Shown: positions 15,240 to 24,612, counted from the stretch's first letter. The stretch: DNA of 64,000 nucleotides from Caenimonas sedimenti (GCF_007833165.1 NZ_VOBQ01000025.1:17518-81517); one strand, 5' to 3'. The notes: a model not told the origin generated them from the letters alone. Numbers and translations: made by a program.

Positions 15240-16360
15240 CCCAGCGCCCGCCGATCTACGTCACGCGGCCCCACATGCCGCCCCTCGAGGACTTCGTGCC
15301 CTACCTGGAGCAGATCTGGGAAAGCCGCATCCTCACGAACGGCGGCCACTTCCACCAGGCGCTGGAGAAGGCGCTGTCCGAGCACCTGGGCGTGCCGCAC
15401 CTGTCCCTGTTCACCAACGCGACCATCGGCCTCGTGACGGCGCTGCAGGCACTGCGCATCAACGGCGAGGTGATCACCACGCCCTACTCCTTCGTCGCCA
15501 CCGCGCACTCGCTGCTGTGGAACGGGGTGAAGCCCGTTTTCGTGGACGTCGACGAGCGCTCGTTCAATATCGACCCGGCGAAGATCGAGGCGGCGATCAC
15601 GCCGCAGACCACCGCCATCCTCGCGGTGCACGTCTACGGCCGGCCCTGCGAGGTCGAGGCGATCGAGCGCATCGCCGACAACTACAACCTGAAGGTGATC
15701 TACGACGCGGCGCATGCGTTCGGCGTGCGCCACAAGGGCGCCAGCGTGCTGCGCCACGGCGACCTGTCGGTGCTGAGCTTCCACGCGACCAAGGTCTTCA
15801 ACACTTTCGAGGGCGGCGCGATCATCGCGCCCGACGCCAAGACCAAGCACCGCATCGACCACCTGAAGAACTTCGGGTTCGTGGATGAAACCATCGTGGT
15901 GGCCGCCGGCATCAACGGCAAGATGAGCGAGATCTGCGCCGCCTTCGGCCTGCTGCAACTGAAGGGCGTGGACGAGGCGCTGGCGCGGCGCGCGGCGATC
16001 GCGGCCCGCTACCGGGAACTGCTGGCCGACGTGCCGGGCATCGCCTGCGCCGAAGCCTGGCCCGATGCCACGCAGAACGACGCGTATTTCCCGATCCTGG
16101 TGGGCCCCGCCTACGGCATCGCGCGCGATGCGCTGTACGCGAAGCTGCGCGCGGAGGGCATCTTCACCCGGCGCTACTTCTACCCGCTGATCAGCGACTT
16201 CCCGATGTACCGGGGCCTGCCCTCCGCCGCGCGCGCCAACCTGCCGGTGGCCGCGCGCGTGGCCGACCAGGTGCTGTGCCTGCCGATCTACCCCGACCTG
16301 ACGCTCGAACAGGTGGAGCGCATCGCCGCCCTGGTGCGCGGCCAGCAGCGCACGCCATGA
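15236..16360 (+). CDS. DegT/DnrJ/EryC1/StrS family sugar aminotransferase
   Basis: This 374-residue PLP enzyme transfers an amino group from glutamate to a keto-deoxy nucleotide sugar (for example dTDP-4-keto-6-deoxyglucose). Motifs in order are LFTNATIGL (phosphate site), TTPYSFVATAHS, VFVDVDERSFNID, DAAHAFG (Asp against the pyridine nitrogen) and SFHATKVFNTFEGG with the Schiff-base Lys. The C-terminal RRYFYPL segment is conserved in VioA/FdtB-like members. With the acetyltransferase downstream it suggests an N-acetylated 4-amino-4,6-dideoxyhexose in the glycan; which sugar cannot be told. No 4,6-dehydratase is in the window. Confidence 0.9.
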   Translation: MTQRPPIYVTRPHMPPLEDFVPYLEQIWESRILTNGGHFHQALEKALSEHLGVPHLSLFTNATIGLVTALQALRINGEVITTPYSFVATAHSLLWNGVKPVFVDVDERSFNIDPAKIEAAITPQTTAILAVHVYGRPCEVEAIERIADNYNLKVIYDAAHAFGVRHKGASVLRHGDLSVLSFHATKVFNTFEGGAIIAPDAKTKHRIDHLKNFGFVDETIVVAAGINGKMSEICAAFGLLQLKGVDEALARRAAIAARYRELLADVPGIACAEAWPDATQNDAYFPILVGPAYGIARDALYAKLRAEGIFTRRYFYPLISDFPMYRGLPSAARANLPVAARVADQVLCLPIYPDLTLEQVERIAALVRGQQRTP

Positions 16361-17055
16361 AGCTCGCGCTGATGCAGCCGTACTTCTTTCCGTACCTGGG
16401 CTACTTCAGCCTCCTCGCCGCCGTGGACCGCTTCGTCTTCTACGACGAGGTGCAGTGGATCAAGAACGGCTGGGTCAACCGCAACCGGGTCCTGGTGGGC
16501 GGCGCGACGAGCTACCTGACGGTGCCCGTGCGTGATGCGGGGCCGTCCCGGACGATCGCCGAGGTGGAAGTGGCGAAGGATGCCGGCTGGCGCCGCAAGA
16601 TGTTCGAGATGGTTCGCCACGCCTACCGGAAGGCGCCGTACTTCGCCCCCGTGCACGACCTGCTGCAGCAAGCGGTGCCGGAGGCGCAGCCCCATGTGTC
16701 CGCGATGGCCAAGGCCAGTGTCCGCCTGGTCGCCGGCTACCTGGCGCTGCCGGTGGAGCTGGTGGACGATCCGGGCCGCCAGGGCGAGCCCGGGTTGATC
16801 GGGCCGGAGCGCGTGCTCGGCGTGTGCCGTGACGAAAAGGCGACCGCGTACTGGAACCTTCCGGGCGGCAAGGCCTTGTACGACGCGGAGCGTTTCCAAG
16901 CGGCCGGTGTCGCGCTGCGCTTCGTCGAGCCGGTGCTCGAGCCGTACCCGCAGTTCGCGGCCGCGTTCGTGCCGGGCCTTTCCATGCTGGACGTCCTCAT
17001 GCACAACTCGCCGCAGGAGGCCCGCAGGATGGCAGAGGCGGGGGTGCCGGCCTGA
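16357..17055 (+). CDS. WbqC-like family protein
   Basis: This 232-residue protein begins MKLALMQPYFFPYLGYFSLL, the signature N-terminus of the WbqC family. It continues with VFYDEVQWIKNGWVNRNR and YLTVPV. WbqC proteins occur in O-antigen and capsule clusters and probably act in making or attaching an unusual sugar; their reaction is unproven. ATGA overlap upstream and TGATG overlap downstream place it firmly within the operon between two aminotransferase-fold proteins. Confidence 0.88.
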   Translation: MKLALMQPYFFPYLGYFSLLAAVDRFVFYDEVQWIKNGWVNRNRVLVGGATSYLTVPVRDAGPSRTIAEVEVAKDAGWRRKMFEMVRHAYRKAPYFAPVHDLLQQAVPEAQPHVSAMAKASVRLVAGYLALPVELVDDPGRQGEPGLIGPERVLGVCRDEKATAYWNLPGGKALYDAERFQAAGVALRFVEPVLEPYPQFAAAFVPGLSMLDVLMHNSPQEARRMAEAGVPA

Positions 17056-18047
17056 TGGCCAGCGCCGTCCCGGAGGATGCGATCGGCGGCTACCTGCCGC
17101 TGGAACTGGGTGTCGGCGGCCCGGACCATCTTCCAGCCGGCGGACGCCGCTTCCAGTCCGGCCGCGGCGCGTTCCTCGCCCTGCTGCAGGCCGTGCGGCC
17201 CGCCGCCGTGTGGCTGCCGCACTACCTGTGCGACAGCATGGCGCAGCCCCTGGCGCAGGCCGGCCTCACGACCCGGCGTTACGGCCTCGATCCGGAGTTC
17301 CTGCCCGACGCGCCGCAGCGCCTGGCGCCGGACGAATTGCTCCTGCACGTGAACTACTTCGGGCTGCTCGGCGCGGTGCAGCAGCGGCTGCTGGAGAGAT
17401 ACGACCCCACCCAGCTCGTCTTCGACAATTCGCAGGCCTGGTTCGCGCCCACCAGGAGCGTGCTCGCCACGATCTACTCGCCGCGCAAGTTTCTCGGCCT
17501 GCCGGATGGGGGCATCCTCATCGCACCGCAAGTCGCCTTGCCGGAATTCGAGCGGGATGCCGGTTCTCTCGCGCGCTGCACCCATTTGCTGAAGCGCCAC
17601 GCGGCAGGGGCCGAAAGCGGCTACGCCGACTTCGGGGCCGCCGAGGCGAGCCTCGACGGGCTCCCGCCCCTCGCGATGTCTGCCCTCACCGAACGCCTGC
17701 TGGAGGCGGCCGACGGCCGCCGGGTGCGAGAGCGGCGCCGTGAGAACTTTGCCTTGCTGGCCCAGGCGTTCGACAGCGTCAACGCGCTGCGCTGGTCCCT
17801 CACGGCCGACGACGTTCCACTTTGCTACCCGCTGCTGGCGGCGCGCGCGGGCGTTCGCGACGCGCTGCGGGCCCAGCGCATCTACACACCGTGCTACTGG
17901 CCCGAATTGCTCGATGGACGGCCCCTTCCCGCGCGCGAGATGGCGCTGGCGCAACGCCTCGTGGCGCTGCCCCTGGACCAGCGCTATGACGCCGCTACAC
18001 TGTCCAGGCGCCTGCTGCCCGTGCTGCGGCCGCTGCTCGCCCCTTGA
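17055..18047 (+). CDS. DegT-like PLP-fold protein, divergent
   Basis: This 330-residue protein has a weak type I aminotransferase pattern. RFQSGRGAFLALLQAV corresponds to the phosphate-binding start, VWLPHYLCDSMAQPL to the substrate helix, LVFDNSQAW to the Asp strand, and YSPRKFLGLPDGGIL to the Schiff-base Lys loop. It is shorter than the DegT enzyme two genes upstream and diverges outside these spots. It may be a second, specialised aminotransferase or a non-catalytic relative. Such proteins sit next to WbqC in other O-antigen clusters as far as I recall. The start codon overlaps the WbqC stop. Confidence 0.6.
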   Translation: MASAVPEDAIGGYLPLELGVGGPDHLPAGGRRFQSGRGAFLALLQAVRPAAVWLPHYLCDSMAQPLAQAGLTTRRYGLDPEFLPDAPQRLAPDELLLHVNYFGLLGAVQQRLLERYDPTQLVFDNSQAWFAPTRSVLATIYSPRKFLGLPDGGILIAPQVALPEFERDAGSLARCTHLLKRHAAGAESGYADFGAAEASLDGLPPLAMSALTERLLEAADGRRVRERRRENFALLAQAFDSVNALRWSLTADDVPLCYPLLAARAGVRDALRAQRIYTPCYWPELLDGRPLPAREMALAQRLVALPLDQRYDAATLSRRLLPVLRPLLAP

Positions 18048-18062
18048 GCCCTGGATCAAGCC

Positions 18063-18596
18063 ATGCAAAGCCCCCCCATCACCGTCCGCGAGCTGGAGCG
18101 GGCCGACCTGCCGCTGCTGAATCGCTGGCGCAACGATCCCGGGCAGATCGCGAACCTGGGCGCCGGTTTCCGCTTCGTGTCGCTCGAAGCGGAAAGCCGC
18201 TGGTTCGACGGTTACCAGGGTGCGCGCGCGAACAACGTGCGCCTGGCGGTCTGCGCGCCGGACGGCGCCATGATCGGTGTCGTGTACCTGCTGGACATCC
18301 ACTGGGTCCATCGGGAAGCCGAGTTCGCCATCTGGATCGCCGAGCCCGCGTGGCGCGGGCGCTCGTGCGGCGCGCAGGCCACGCGGCTGGCCATCGCCCA
18401 TGCCTTCGATGACCTCAACCTGCAGCGCCTGCGCCTCGCGGTCCTGCCGCACAACGAGGCGGCGCTGCGGCTGTACCGGCGCGTGGGTTTCCGCCAGGAG
18501 GGCCTGAGCCGCAAGGCGGCCTACAAGCAGGGCCAATGGCACGACGTCGTGCAGATGGGCCTCTTGCGCGACGAGTATGTCCCCGAAGCCGCCTGA
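18063..18596 (+). CDS. GNAT family N-acetyltransferase (RimJ/RimL/PseH-like)
   Basis: This 177-residue GNAT-fold enzyme is close in design to PseH and WecD-type sugar acetyltransferases. It begins ITVRELERADLPLLNRWRND. The acetyl-CoA binding strand/turn is GRSCGAQATRLAIAHAF, and a C-terminal NEAALRLYRRVGFRQEG helix completes the fold. In this operon it most likely N-acetylates the amino sugar made by the DegT enzyme. Its last 20 bases overlap the start of the flippase gene. Confidence 0.8.
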   Translation: MQSPPITVRELERADLPLLNRWRNDPGQIANLGAGFRFVSLEAESRWFDGYQGARANNVRLAVCAPDGAMIGVVYLLDIHWVHREAEFAIWIAEPAWRGRSCGAQATRLAIAHAFDDLNLQRLRLAVLPHNEAALRLYRRVGFRQEGLSRKAAYKQGQWHDVVQMGLLRDEYVPEAA

Positions 18597-20121
18597 CTCC
18601 CGCGGCGCCACTTTCAAGCTCAACGTCGCCGCCAACTATGCGAGCCAGGCCTATGCGGGCCTGATCGGCCTGGTGATGGTGCCGGTGTACCTCCGGCTGA
18701 TGTCCGGCGAAGCGTACGGGCTGGTCGGCTTCTTCGCCTTGCTCCAGGCCTGGGCGCAACTGCTCGATCTCGGCCTGTCGGCCACGGTGGCGCGCGAAGC
18801 CGCCCGCCATGCGGGAGGCGCGGGAGACAGCCACGGGTTCCGCTGCCTGCTGCGGGTTTTCGAATGGATGTTCTGGTTCACCGGCGCGCTGCTGGCCGTC
18901 CTTTTTGCGCTGGGCGCCGAGGCGGTCGCGAATTCCTGGCTGAACGTGCGCGCCTTGCCGGCGCAGGATGTGCGGGCCGCCCTGCAGGCCATGGGGCTCG
19001 CGGTGGCGCTGCGCTGGATCGCAGGGCTGTACCGCGGCGTCATCATGGGGATGGAGCGCCAGGTCTGGCTGAACGTCTTCAACGCCGCGGTGGTCAGCCT
19101 GCGTTTCGTGGGCGTGCTGCCGGTCCTGTGGTGGATGGACGCCTCGGTGATCGGCTTCTTCGTGTTCCAGGCCGTGGTCTCCGTGGCCGAACTCGCGGTC
19201 CTGACCATCACGGCCCTGCGGCTTGCGCCGGCTGACAGGAGCCGGCCCGTGCGGCCCGACTGGCCAGTCCTGGGGCCGGCCCTGCGATTCTCGGCCGGCA
19301 TCGCTTTCGCCACCATCGTCTGGGTGGTCGTGACCCAGGCCGACAAGCTGGTGCTGTCGGCAACCATGCCGCTCGCGGAATACGGCTACTTCACGGCCGC
19401 CGTGACCGCGGCATCGGCGGCGAGCCTGCTGAGCGCCGCGGTCTCGCAGGCGATCCTGCCGCGGCTCACGCAGCTCGCCGCATCCGGGCAGGAAGGCGAG
19501 ATCACCGCGTTGTACCGGCGCACCACGCGCCTCGTGATGGTGTTCGGCATGCCCCCCGCCCTGGGCCTGGTGTTCCTGGCGGAGCCGGTGTTGTGGGCCT
19601 GGACCGGGGACCGGTCCTTCGCCAGGGACTACGCGGCGGTACTCGCGCTCTACGCGGCGGGCAACGGCTTTCTCACGTTGACGGTCTTTCCCTACTATCT
19701 GCAATACGCGCGCGGCGACCTCCGCCTGCATGTGTGGGGCAACGCCTTGTTCGCCGCCGTCCTGGTTCCGGCGATCCTGTACGCCGCCACCGTGCACGGT
19801 GCCATGGGCACGGCGTGGGTCTGGGCCGGGGCGAACGCCGCGTTCTTCCTGCTCTGGACGCCGATCGTGCATCGCCGCTTCGCGCCCGGCGTGCACGAAG
19901 CATGGCTCGTGCAGGACATCCTGCGGCCGATCGCATTGCCCCTCGCGATGGGCGCCGCGGCGGCATGGGCGATCCCGCCGGACGCCGGGCGCATGGCCGC
20001 GGCCACCGCCGTCGCACTGGCCTGCAGCCTCATGTGCGGCGCCGCGGGGGCCGTGTCCGGCATGGGGCGGCGGCTGGAAAGTCCTCCTCTTTACAGCCAG
20101 GACGAGGGTCGGCTACCCTAA
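18577..20121 (+). CDS. Wzx-like polysaccharide flippase (MOP superfamily)
   Basis: This 514-residue protein has about 12-14 membrane segments. It opens with FKLNVAANYASQAYAGLIGLVMVPVYLRLMSGEAYGL, the usual first helix and loop of oligosaccharide flippases. Basic residues between helices and the absence of soluble domains fit Wzx, which moves undecaprenyl-linked glycan across the inner membrane. It supplies the lipid-linked donor that the PglL-like enzyme at 12542-14158 would use. It overlaps the acetyltransferase gene by 20 bp. Confidence 0.85.
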   Translation: MSPKPPDSRGATFKLNVAANYASQAYAGLIGLVMVPVYLRLMSGEAYGLVGFFALLQAWAQLLDLGLSATVAREAARHAGGAGDSHGFRCLLRVFEWMFWFTGALLAVLFALGAEAVANSWLNVRALPAQDVRAALQAMGLAVALRWIAGLYRGVIMGMERQVWLNVFNAAVVSLRFVGVLPVLWWMDASVIGFFVFQAVVSVAELAVLTITALRLAPADRSRPVRPDWPVLGPALRFSAGIAFATIVWVVVTQADKLVLSATMPLAEYGYFTAAVTAASAASLLSAAVSQAILPRLTQLAASGQEGEITALYRRTTRLVMVFGMPPALGLVFLAEPVLWAWTGDRSFARDYAAVLALYAAGNGFLTLTVFPYYLQYARGDLRLHVWGNALFAAVLVPAILYAATVHGAMGTAWVWAGANAAFFLLWTPIVHRRFAPGVHEAWLVQDILRPIALPLAMGAAAAWAIPPDAGRMAAATAVALACSLMCGAAGAVSGMGRRLESPPLYSQDEGRLP

Positions 20122-20127
20122 GCCTCA

Positions 20128-20922
20128 ATGAATGCTCCAACCGGACCGGCCGGCTTTGCCGCGGCCATGCAGGACAAGGGCTGGTGGGTCGCGCGCGATG
20201 CGATTGCACCGGGTGTGCTCGATGCGGTGTGCGAGCAATTGGCCCCCGCGCTCGCCCGCCGCGACCGCATCCGGGCCCGCAACGGTGTCGAGGGGAGCAA
20301 CGACGGCACCTTGCATCACCTGCTCGGCGATGGTCCCGAGTTCATCGATCTCCTGCGCACGCTCGAGCACTTCTCGGCCGAGCTCGACTGGTTCTTCGAG
20401 GGCAAGTACATCCTGAATTCCTACGGCGGGGTGATCAACGAGAAGGACACGGCGGCGTACGTCCACCAGGTGCACCGCGACATCCGCTTCTCGAGCACCG
20501 CGCGCCGCTTCATGCTGAATCTGCTGGTGATGCTGGATGATTTCACGCCGGAGAACGGCGCGACCTGGATCCTGAGCGGTTCACAGGGGCGCGCGCAGAA
20601 GCCGGAGCAGGCCGAGTTCCTGGCCGGCGCCGAACGCGCGACCGGCACCCGGGGCTCCATCCTTTTCTTCGACTCCCGGATCTGGCATGCCGCCGGGCAC
20701 AACACCACGGCGGCACCGCGCCGTGCGCTGACCATCACGCTCACGAGCCCCTTTTTCAAGCAGCAGCTCGACTACCCCAGGTTGCTGGGCGACGACCACG
20801 AGGCTTTGCGCGAGCCGTTCCTGCGCCAACTGGTGGGCTACAACGCCCGGGTGCCGGCTTCCCTCGACGATTATTATGTGCCGGTCGCCCGACGGCACTA
20901 CCAGCGGGGACAGGACGACTGA
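20128..20922 (+). CDS. phytanoyl-CoA dioxygenase (PhyH) family oxygenase
   Basis: This 264-residue Fe(II)/2-oxoglutarate oxygenase-like protein has a VHQVHRDIRF segment supplying a His-x-Asp iron pair. SRIWHAAGHN supplies the distal His, and RRALTITLTS carries an Arg likely to bind 2-oxoglutarate. In glycan clusters PhyH proteins hydroxylate or otherwise oxidise a sugar or its substituent, though the substrate here is unknown. The ATG at 20128 follows the flippase stop by 6 bp. Confidence 0.8.
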   Translation: MNAPTGPAGFAAAMQDKGWWVARDAIAPGVLDAVCEQLAPALARRDRIRARNGVEGSNDGTLHHLLGDGPEFIDLLRTLEHFSAELDWFFEGKYILNSYGGVINEKDTAAYVHQVHRDIRFSSTARRFMLNLLVMLDDFTPENGATWILSGSQGRAQKPEQAEFLAGAERATGTRGSILFFDSRIWHAAGHNTTAAPRRALTITLTSPFFKQQLDYPRLLGDDHEALREPFLRQLVGYNARVPASLDDYYVPVARRHYQRGQDD

Positions 20923-20923
20923 C

Positions 20924-21658
20924 ATGGAACGTGACTACGACACCGAGGCGCGCGACCACCCGGAGCACCGCTACGCGTACGATTTCGACTACCGGATGCA
21001 CCGCTACATGATGCGGGCCTTCGGGCCGTTGGCGATGGATGGCCCGGCACTGGAACTGGGTTGCTACCACGGGCACTTCACGCGGCTGCTGTGCGAGCGC
21101 TTCACCGACGTCGATGTCGTGGAGGCCTCCGCCGAATGCATCACGCAGGCGCGCGAGGCCACGCAGGGCCGGGCGCAATTCACGCACGCCCGCTTCGAGG
21201 AATTCACCCCGTCGCGGGCCTACGCCAACATCTTCCTGATCCACACGCTGGAGCACCTGGACGAGCGGGCCGCCATGCTGGCGCGGATCGGCGGCTGGCT
21301 GGCCCCCGGCGGCCGCCTGTTCGTGGCGACGCCCAACGCGCATGCGGGGTCGCGCCAGATCGCCGTGAAGATGGGGCTGATCACGCACGCAGCCGCCGTG
21401 ACGCCGGCGGAACTCGCCCATGGCCATCGCGTGACCTATTCGCTCGACACCCTGCACGCGGACATCCGCGCGGCCGGCCTGCGCAGCGTGTGGCATGGGG
21501 GCCTCTTCTTCAAGGGGCTGGCGAATTTCCAGATCGATGCCGCGCTGAAGGCCGGCGTCATCTCCGACGCCTATCTCGACGGCTGCTACGAGCTGGGCCA
21601 CACCTACCCGGACCTCTGCTCCAGCATCTACCACGTGTGCGCGCGGCCGGCGGCCTAG
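20924..21658 (+). CDS. class I SAM-dependent methyltransferase
   Basis: This 244-residue enzyme has a Rossmann-fold SAM site: ALELGCYHGHFTRLL (motif I), VDVVEASAECI (motif II) and NIFLIHTLEHLDE (motif IV/post-I), then WLAPGGRLFVATPN. It is probably a sugar O- or N-methyltransferase, or an UbiG/Methyltransf_11-type enzyme acting on the glycan. It ends the plus-strand operon. Its stop region overlaps by 4 bp the stop of the convergent glycosyltransferase gene. Confidence 0.83.
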   Translation: MERDYDTEARDHPEHRYAYDFDYRMHRYMMRAFGPLAMDGPALELGCYHGHFTRLLCERFTDVDVVEASAECITQAREATQGRAQFTHARFEEFTPSRAYANIFLIHTLEHLDERAAMLARIGGWLAPGGRLFVATPNAHAGSRQIAVKMGLITHAAAVTPAELAHGHRVTYSLDTLHADIRAAGLRSVWHGGLFFKGLANFQIDAALKAGVISDAYLDGCYELGHTYPDLCSSIYHVCARPAA

Positions 21659-22611
21659 ACGCGGGCGTGCACCGCCAGCCGCTCCGGCAGCCCGGCGGCG
21701 CGCCAGGCGTAGCGCTGGATGGCTGCCGCGCCAAGCCGCGCCAGGACCGGGCCCGCGCGGGCCATCAGTACGGCCTTTGAACAACCAGCCGCCTGCGCCA
21801 GTTCCTGGTCCAGTGCCGGGTTCGGGCCAGCCTTGCCCTGCACACGCGCGACCAGCACCTCGGCGAAGAAGTGCGTGGCGGCCTCCCTGCGCAAGGGCGC
21901 GTCGAGGTGCGCCCCCGCTTCCCGCAATGCGGCCCAAAGAAGTTGCTGCACGAACTCGTAGCGAGTTCGCACCGTGGAGGTCGGCGTGCCGACGCGGTAG
22001 ACCGCCAGCGCACGGTCGATGAAACCGAGCGGGCCGAGCCGCGCGAAGGCCAGGTGGATCGCATAGTCGATCACCGGTGGCGGCGGCGCCGTGAAGACTT
22101 CCCGGTGAGCGGCGCGGTACATCATCGAGCTGTGCATGAGGTAGTTGCCCCGGGCGGCCACGTAGCCGAGCGGCATCCGGGCGGGGTGCGCATTCGTGAA
22201 GGGCCCGAGCAGGCGGCCGGCGGCGTCGAGGGCCACCGCGTTGGTGTAGACCGCCGGGCAGTCTGCATGCGCCAGAAGGAAGTCGACCTGGGCGCGCAGC
22301 TTGCCGGGCAGCCATGCATCGTCACCGTCGAGATGCGCGATGAAGTCGCCCGTGGCGCGTCGCACCAGGTCCTGGTAGTTCTCGGTGCCACCGATGTTGC
22401 CGGTCCGCAGGACGGGCAGGAAGCGCCCCGGAAATCGATCGGCCAACGCCGCCACGATTTCCCGGGTCCCATCCGAGGAGCCGTCGTCGCCGACGAGCAC
22501 CTCGACGCCGGCATCGTCCTGCGCGAGGACGCTGAGCACGGAGTCGGCGATGAAGGGAGCCTGGTTGTAGGTCGCGATGCAGACGCTGACGCGGGGCCGC
22601 GCCAGTTTCAT
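21655..22611 (-). CDS. glycosyltransferase family 2
   Basis: This 318-residue GT-A enzyme begins RVSVCIATYNQAPFIADSVLSVL. It has GDDGSSDGTREIV (nucleotide site) and AHLDGDDAW (DxD metal site). The C-terminal half is helical and basic, with no membrane segment. It probably adds one sugar to the same lipid-linked glycan. It is the last gene of the minus-strand half of the locus; its ATG overlaps the stop of the upstream methyltransferase gene by 4 bp. Confidence 0.87.
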   Translation of the reverse strand: MKLARPRVSVCIATYNQAPFIADSVLSVLAQDDAGVEVLVGDDGSSDGTREIVAALADRFPGRFLPVLRTGNIGGTENYQDLVRRATGDFIAHLDGDDAWLPGKLRAQVDFLLAHADCPAVYTNAVALDAAGRLLGPFTNAHPARMPLGYVAARGNYLMHSSMMYRAAHREVFTAPPPPVIDYAIHLAFARLGPLGFIDRALAVYRVGTPTSTVRTRYEFVQQLLWAALREAGAHLDAPLRREAATHFFAEVLVARVQGKAGPNPALDQELAQAAGCSKAVLMARAGPVLARLGAAAIQRYAWRAAGLPERLAVHARV

Positions 22612-23405
22612 CGCGCCTCCGGTTTGCGAAAGAGGATGAACGGTTCGCGCGCGTTGACACCGTACCGTGCGGGGTCGACTCCCGGCAGCACCTGCTCGTG
22701 GGCTGCGGTGTGGTCGACCAGCCCCACGGCCGCGAAGCGGCGGAAGATGTCACGCCCGTACAGGCGGACGTGATCCTCCTGGCCGTAGGCCTGCAGCCGG
22801 GCCTCGGGTGCGCGGATGCCGGGGTCCTCGAAGGTGGATTCGAGCATGGGCGAGTAGGGTGTCTGCAGGATGGCGTAGCCGCCGGGCTTCAGGACCCGCG
22901 CCAGCTCGCGCAATGCGGCGGCATCGTCGCCCACGTGCTCCATGACGTGATTGACGATGGCGAGGTCGAAGCTGGCCTCTAGATACGGGATCTGCTGCAG
23001 GTCGATGCGCTCGATCTCCGCGGAGGAAGGCGCGATGTCACCGCGAACATAGCGCGCCGGCTGCCTTTCGGCGATGAGGCGCGCGAGGTGCGGCTCCGGC
23101 GCCATGTGCAGGATGTGCCAATGGGCGAGCCGTTCCAGGAAGCCCGCGGCGCGAAGGTAGAGCACCAGGTGGCGCTCGCGATCGTGCGAAAGGCAGTGCG
23201 GGCAGCTGAAATGCGCGATGTCGCTGCCGACCACCTCGAGCGCCTGCATGAGACCGGGCAGCCGGAAGGGCCGCAGGCCGCTCGACATGTAAGGCAGGAA
23301 CCGGGCGAGGCGCTTGCCGCACACCACGCATTCGCGCGCGCCCGGCCAACCCAGCAGAGCACGCCCCAAGCCGCCGACGGCTTTGCGCAGCAGCTTCATG
23401 CCCAT
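22608..23405 (-). CDS. class I SAM-dependent methyltransferase with N-terminal Cys motifs
   Basis: This 265-residue protein has two CxxC pairs near the N-terminus (CVVCGKRLARF and CPHCLSHDRERH), probably binding zinc. A Methyltransf_11-type domain follows (LHMAPEPHLARLI, YVRGDI, FDLAIVNHVMEHVGDD, LKPGGYAIL). This zinc-then-methyltransferase layout is common in cell-surface glycan clusters. Start alternatives are ATG 23405 or the Met two codons later. It lies 25 bp from the membrane-protein gene upstream. Confidence 0.8.
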   Translation of the reverse strand: MGMKLLRKAVGGLGRALLGWPGARECVVCGKRLARFLPYMSSGLRPFRLPGLMQALEVVGSDIAHFSCPHCLSHDRERHLVLYLRAAGFLERLAHWHILHMAPEPHLARLIAERQPARYVRGDIAPSSAEIERIDLQQIPYLEASFDLAIVNHVMEHVGDDAAALRELARVLKPGGYAILQTPYSPMLESTFEDPGIRAPEARLQAYGQEDHVRLYGRDIFRRFAAVGLVDHTAAHEQVLPGVDPARYGVNAREPFILFRKPEAR

Positions 23406-23430
23406 CCCGCCACGGCCAGGGCCAGGGCCT

Positions 23431-24612
23431 TCATATCGCGCGCTCCCACGGAAGACCCGAACGGCCCCGCATGTTGGAGCAGTCCATCTTGAAGTTGTCG
23501 GAGGTCACCTCGGCGATGGAACCGACCGGCTCGAAGTTCAGGGCCCGCCAGTACTTGTAGTACACCATGCCATCGTCGGCGACCAACACCTTCATGTCGG
23601 CGCCGCTGTAGTTGCGCATGGCGCCCGCCCCGAACGGAACGGTCTCCGCGCCCGGCGGGAAGAAGCGCGGGCAGGCCTGCTCCAGCTTGCGGAAGACCGC
23701 GTCGAACGTGGCCGGCGCCGGCGGCGCCGTCTTGCGCTCGGCCGGGTAACGCAGGGGGCACAGCCAGAATCCGAGTTGCGCCACCCGCTCCGGCTTGGCC
23801 TTGGCCAGGTCGCCGTAGGCTTCCATGGCGAGGCGGCGCGAGAGCATCAGGCGGCACGGCTGGCTGCGGTCGAGCGCAAGCCGGTGTGAATTCAGCCGGA
23901 GGTCGATGACGTCCTGCAGTTCCGCATTGGGGACGTTGCCGCTCGCCATGTGCATGGGTTGGGACGGCACCAGGAGGTAGAGCGGGCGGGTGCCGGCGAA
24001 CAGGGCATGCGCGCGCCGGGCCTCGATGGACCGGGCGGTGTCCGCGATCATGCTCGAGATGTTGATCCAGTGCGATTGCGGATGGAACAACGGGTACACG
24101 AGCGAATAGGAGATGCTGGTGATCGTCACGAAGGTGGCGGGCGCCGCCCGGACGTCGGCGGGTATCGCGACGTCGAAGTAGGGCGCTTCTTGCCAATGGG
24201 TGAGGCTCCAGCTGCGCCAGGGGTTGGTGGCGTACAGCACGACAAAGACCTGCAGCCCCAGCATCAGGCCGATCGCGGCGCCCCGGATGGCTTTGGTGCC
24301 GGGAAGCGCCCACGCGAGCGCGATGCACAAGGGGCCGGCGATGAGCAGGTAGGGGATGAAATAGCGGCCGTTCCCGCTGGTGAGCAACCAGGGGACGAAA
24401 GCCAGGGCAACCAGCGCGAGCAGCGTGCGCGTGGGCCGGTTCAGCGGCGGGCGCCGTCGCAGGCTGAGCAGCAGCATCGCGGCGAGCCCGATCGCGAAGG
24501 CGAACCGCAGGTCAGGTGCCATGATCTCCACGTAGACGTGGCCGTTCGGTGCCGCCATTGCGATCGGACGCATGACGGCCTCGAACCACGTGTCCGGCAT
24601 GAAACGGATCAT
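23431..24612 (-). CDS. membrane glycosyltransferase-like protein, C-terminal half of a split gene
   Basis: This 393-residue frame has about four membrane segments in the first third (FAIGLAAMLLLSL; LALVALAFVPWLL) and a soluble C-terminal domain with several Cys. The N-terminus RFMPDTWFEAVMRPIAM reads as the continuation of the preceding frame rather than a natural start. In my memory of homologues, a lumenal RF-MP-W segment follows directly on NPFFPFLDASFE. Its ATG overlaps the TGA of the upstream half (ATGA). Either a -1 frameshift near 24612 broke one gene of about 655 codons, or two coupled genes now make a two-chain protein. Confidence 0.55.
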   Translation of the reverse strand: MIRFMPDTWFEAVMRPIAMAAPNGHVYVEIMAPDLRFAFAIGLAAMLLLSLRRRPPLNRPTRTLLALVALAFVPWLLTSGNGRYFIPYLLIAGPLCIALAWALPGTKAIRGAAIGLMLGLQVFVVLYATNPWRSWSLTHWQEAPYFDVAIPADVRAAPATFVTITSISYSLVYPLFHPQSHWINISSMIADTARSIEARRAHALFAGTRPLYLLVPSQPMHMASGNVPNAELQDVIDLRLNSHRLALDRSQPCRLMLSRRLAMEAYGDLAKAKPERVAQLGFWLCPLRYPAERKTAPPAPATFDAVFRKLEQACPRFFPPGAETVPFGAGAMRNYSGADMKVLVADDGMVYYKYWRALNFEPVGSIAEVTSDNFKMDCSNMRGRSGLPWERAI

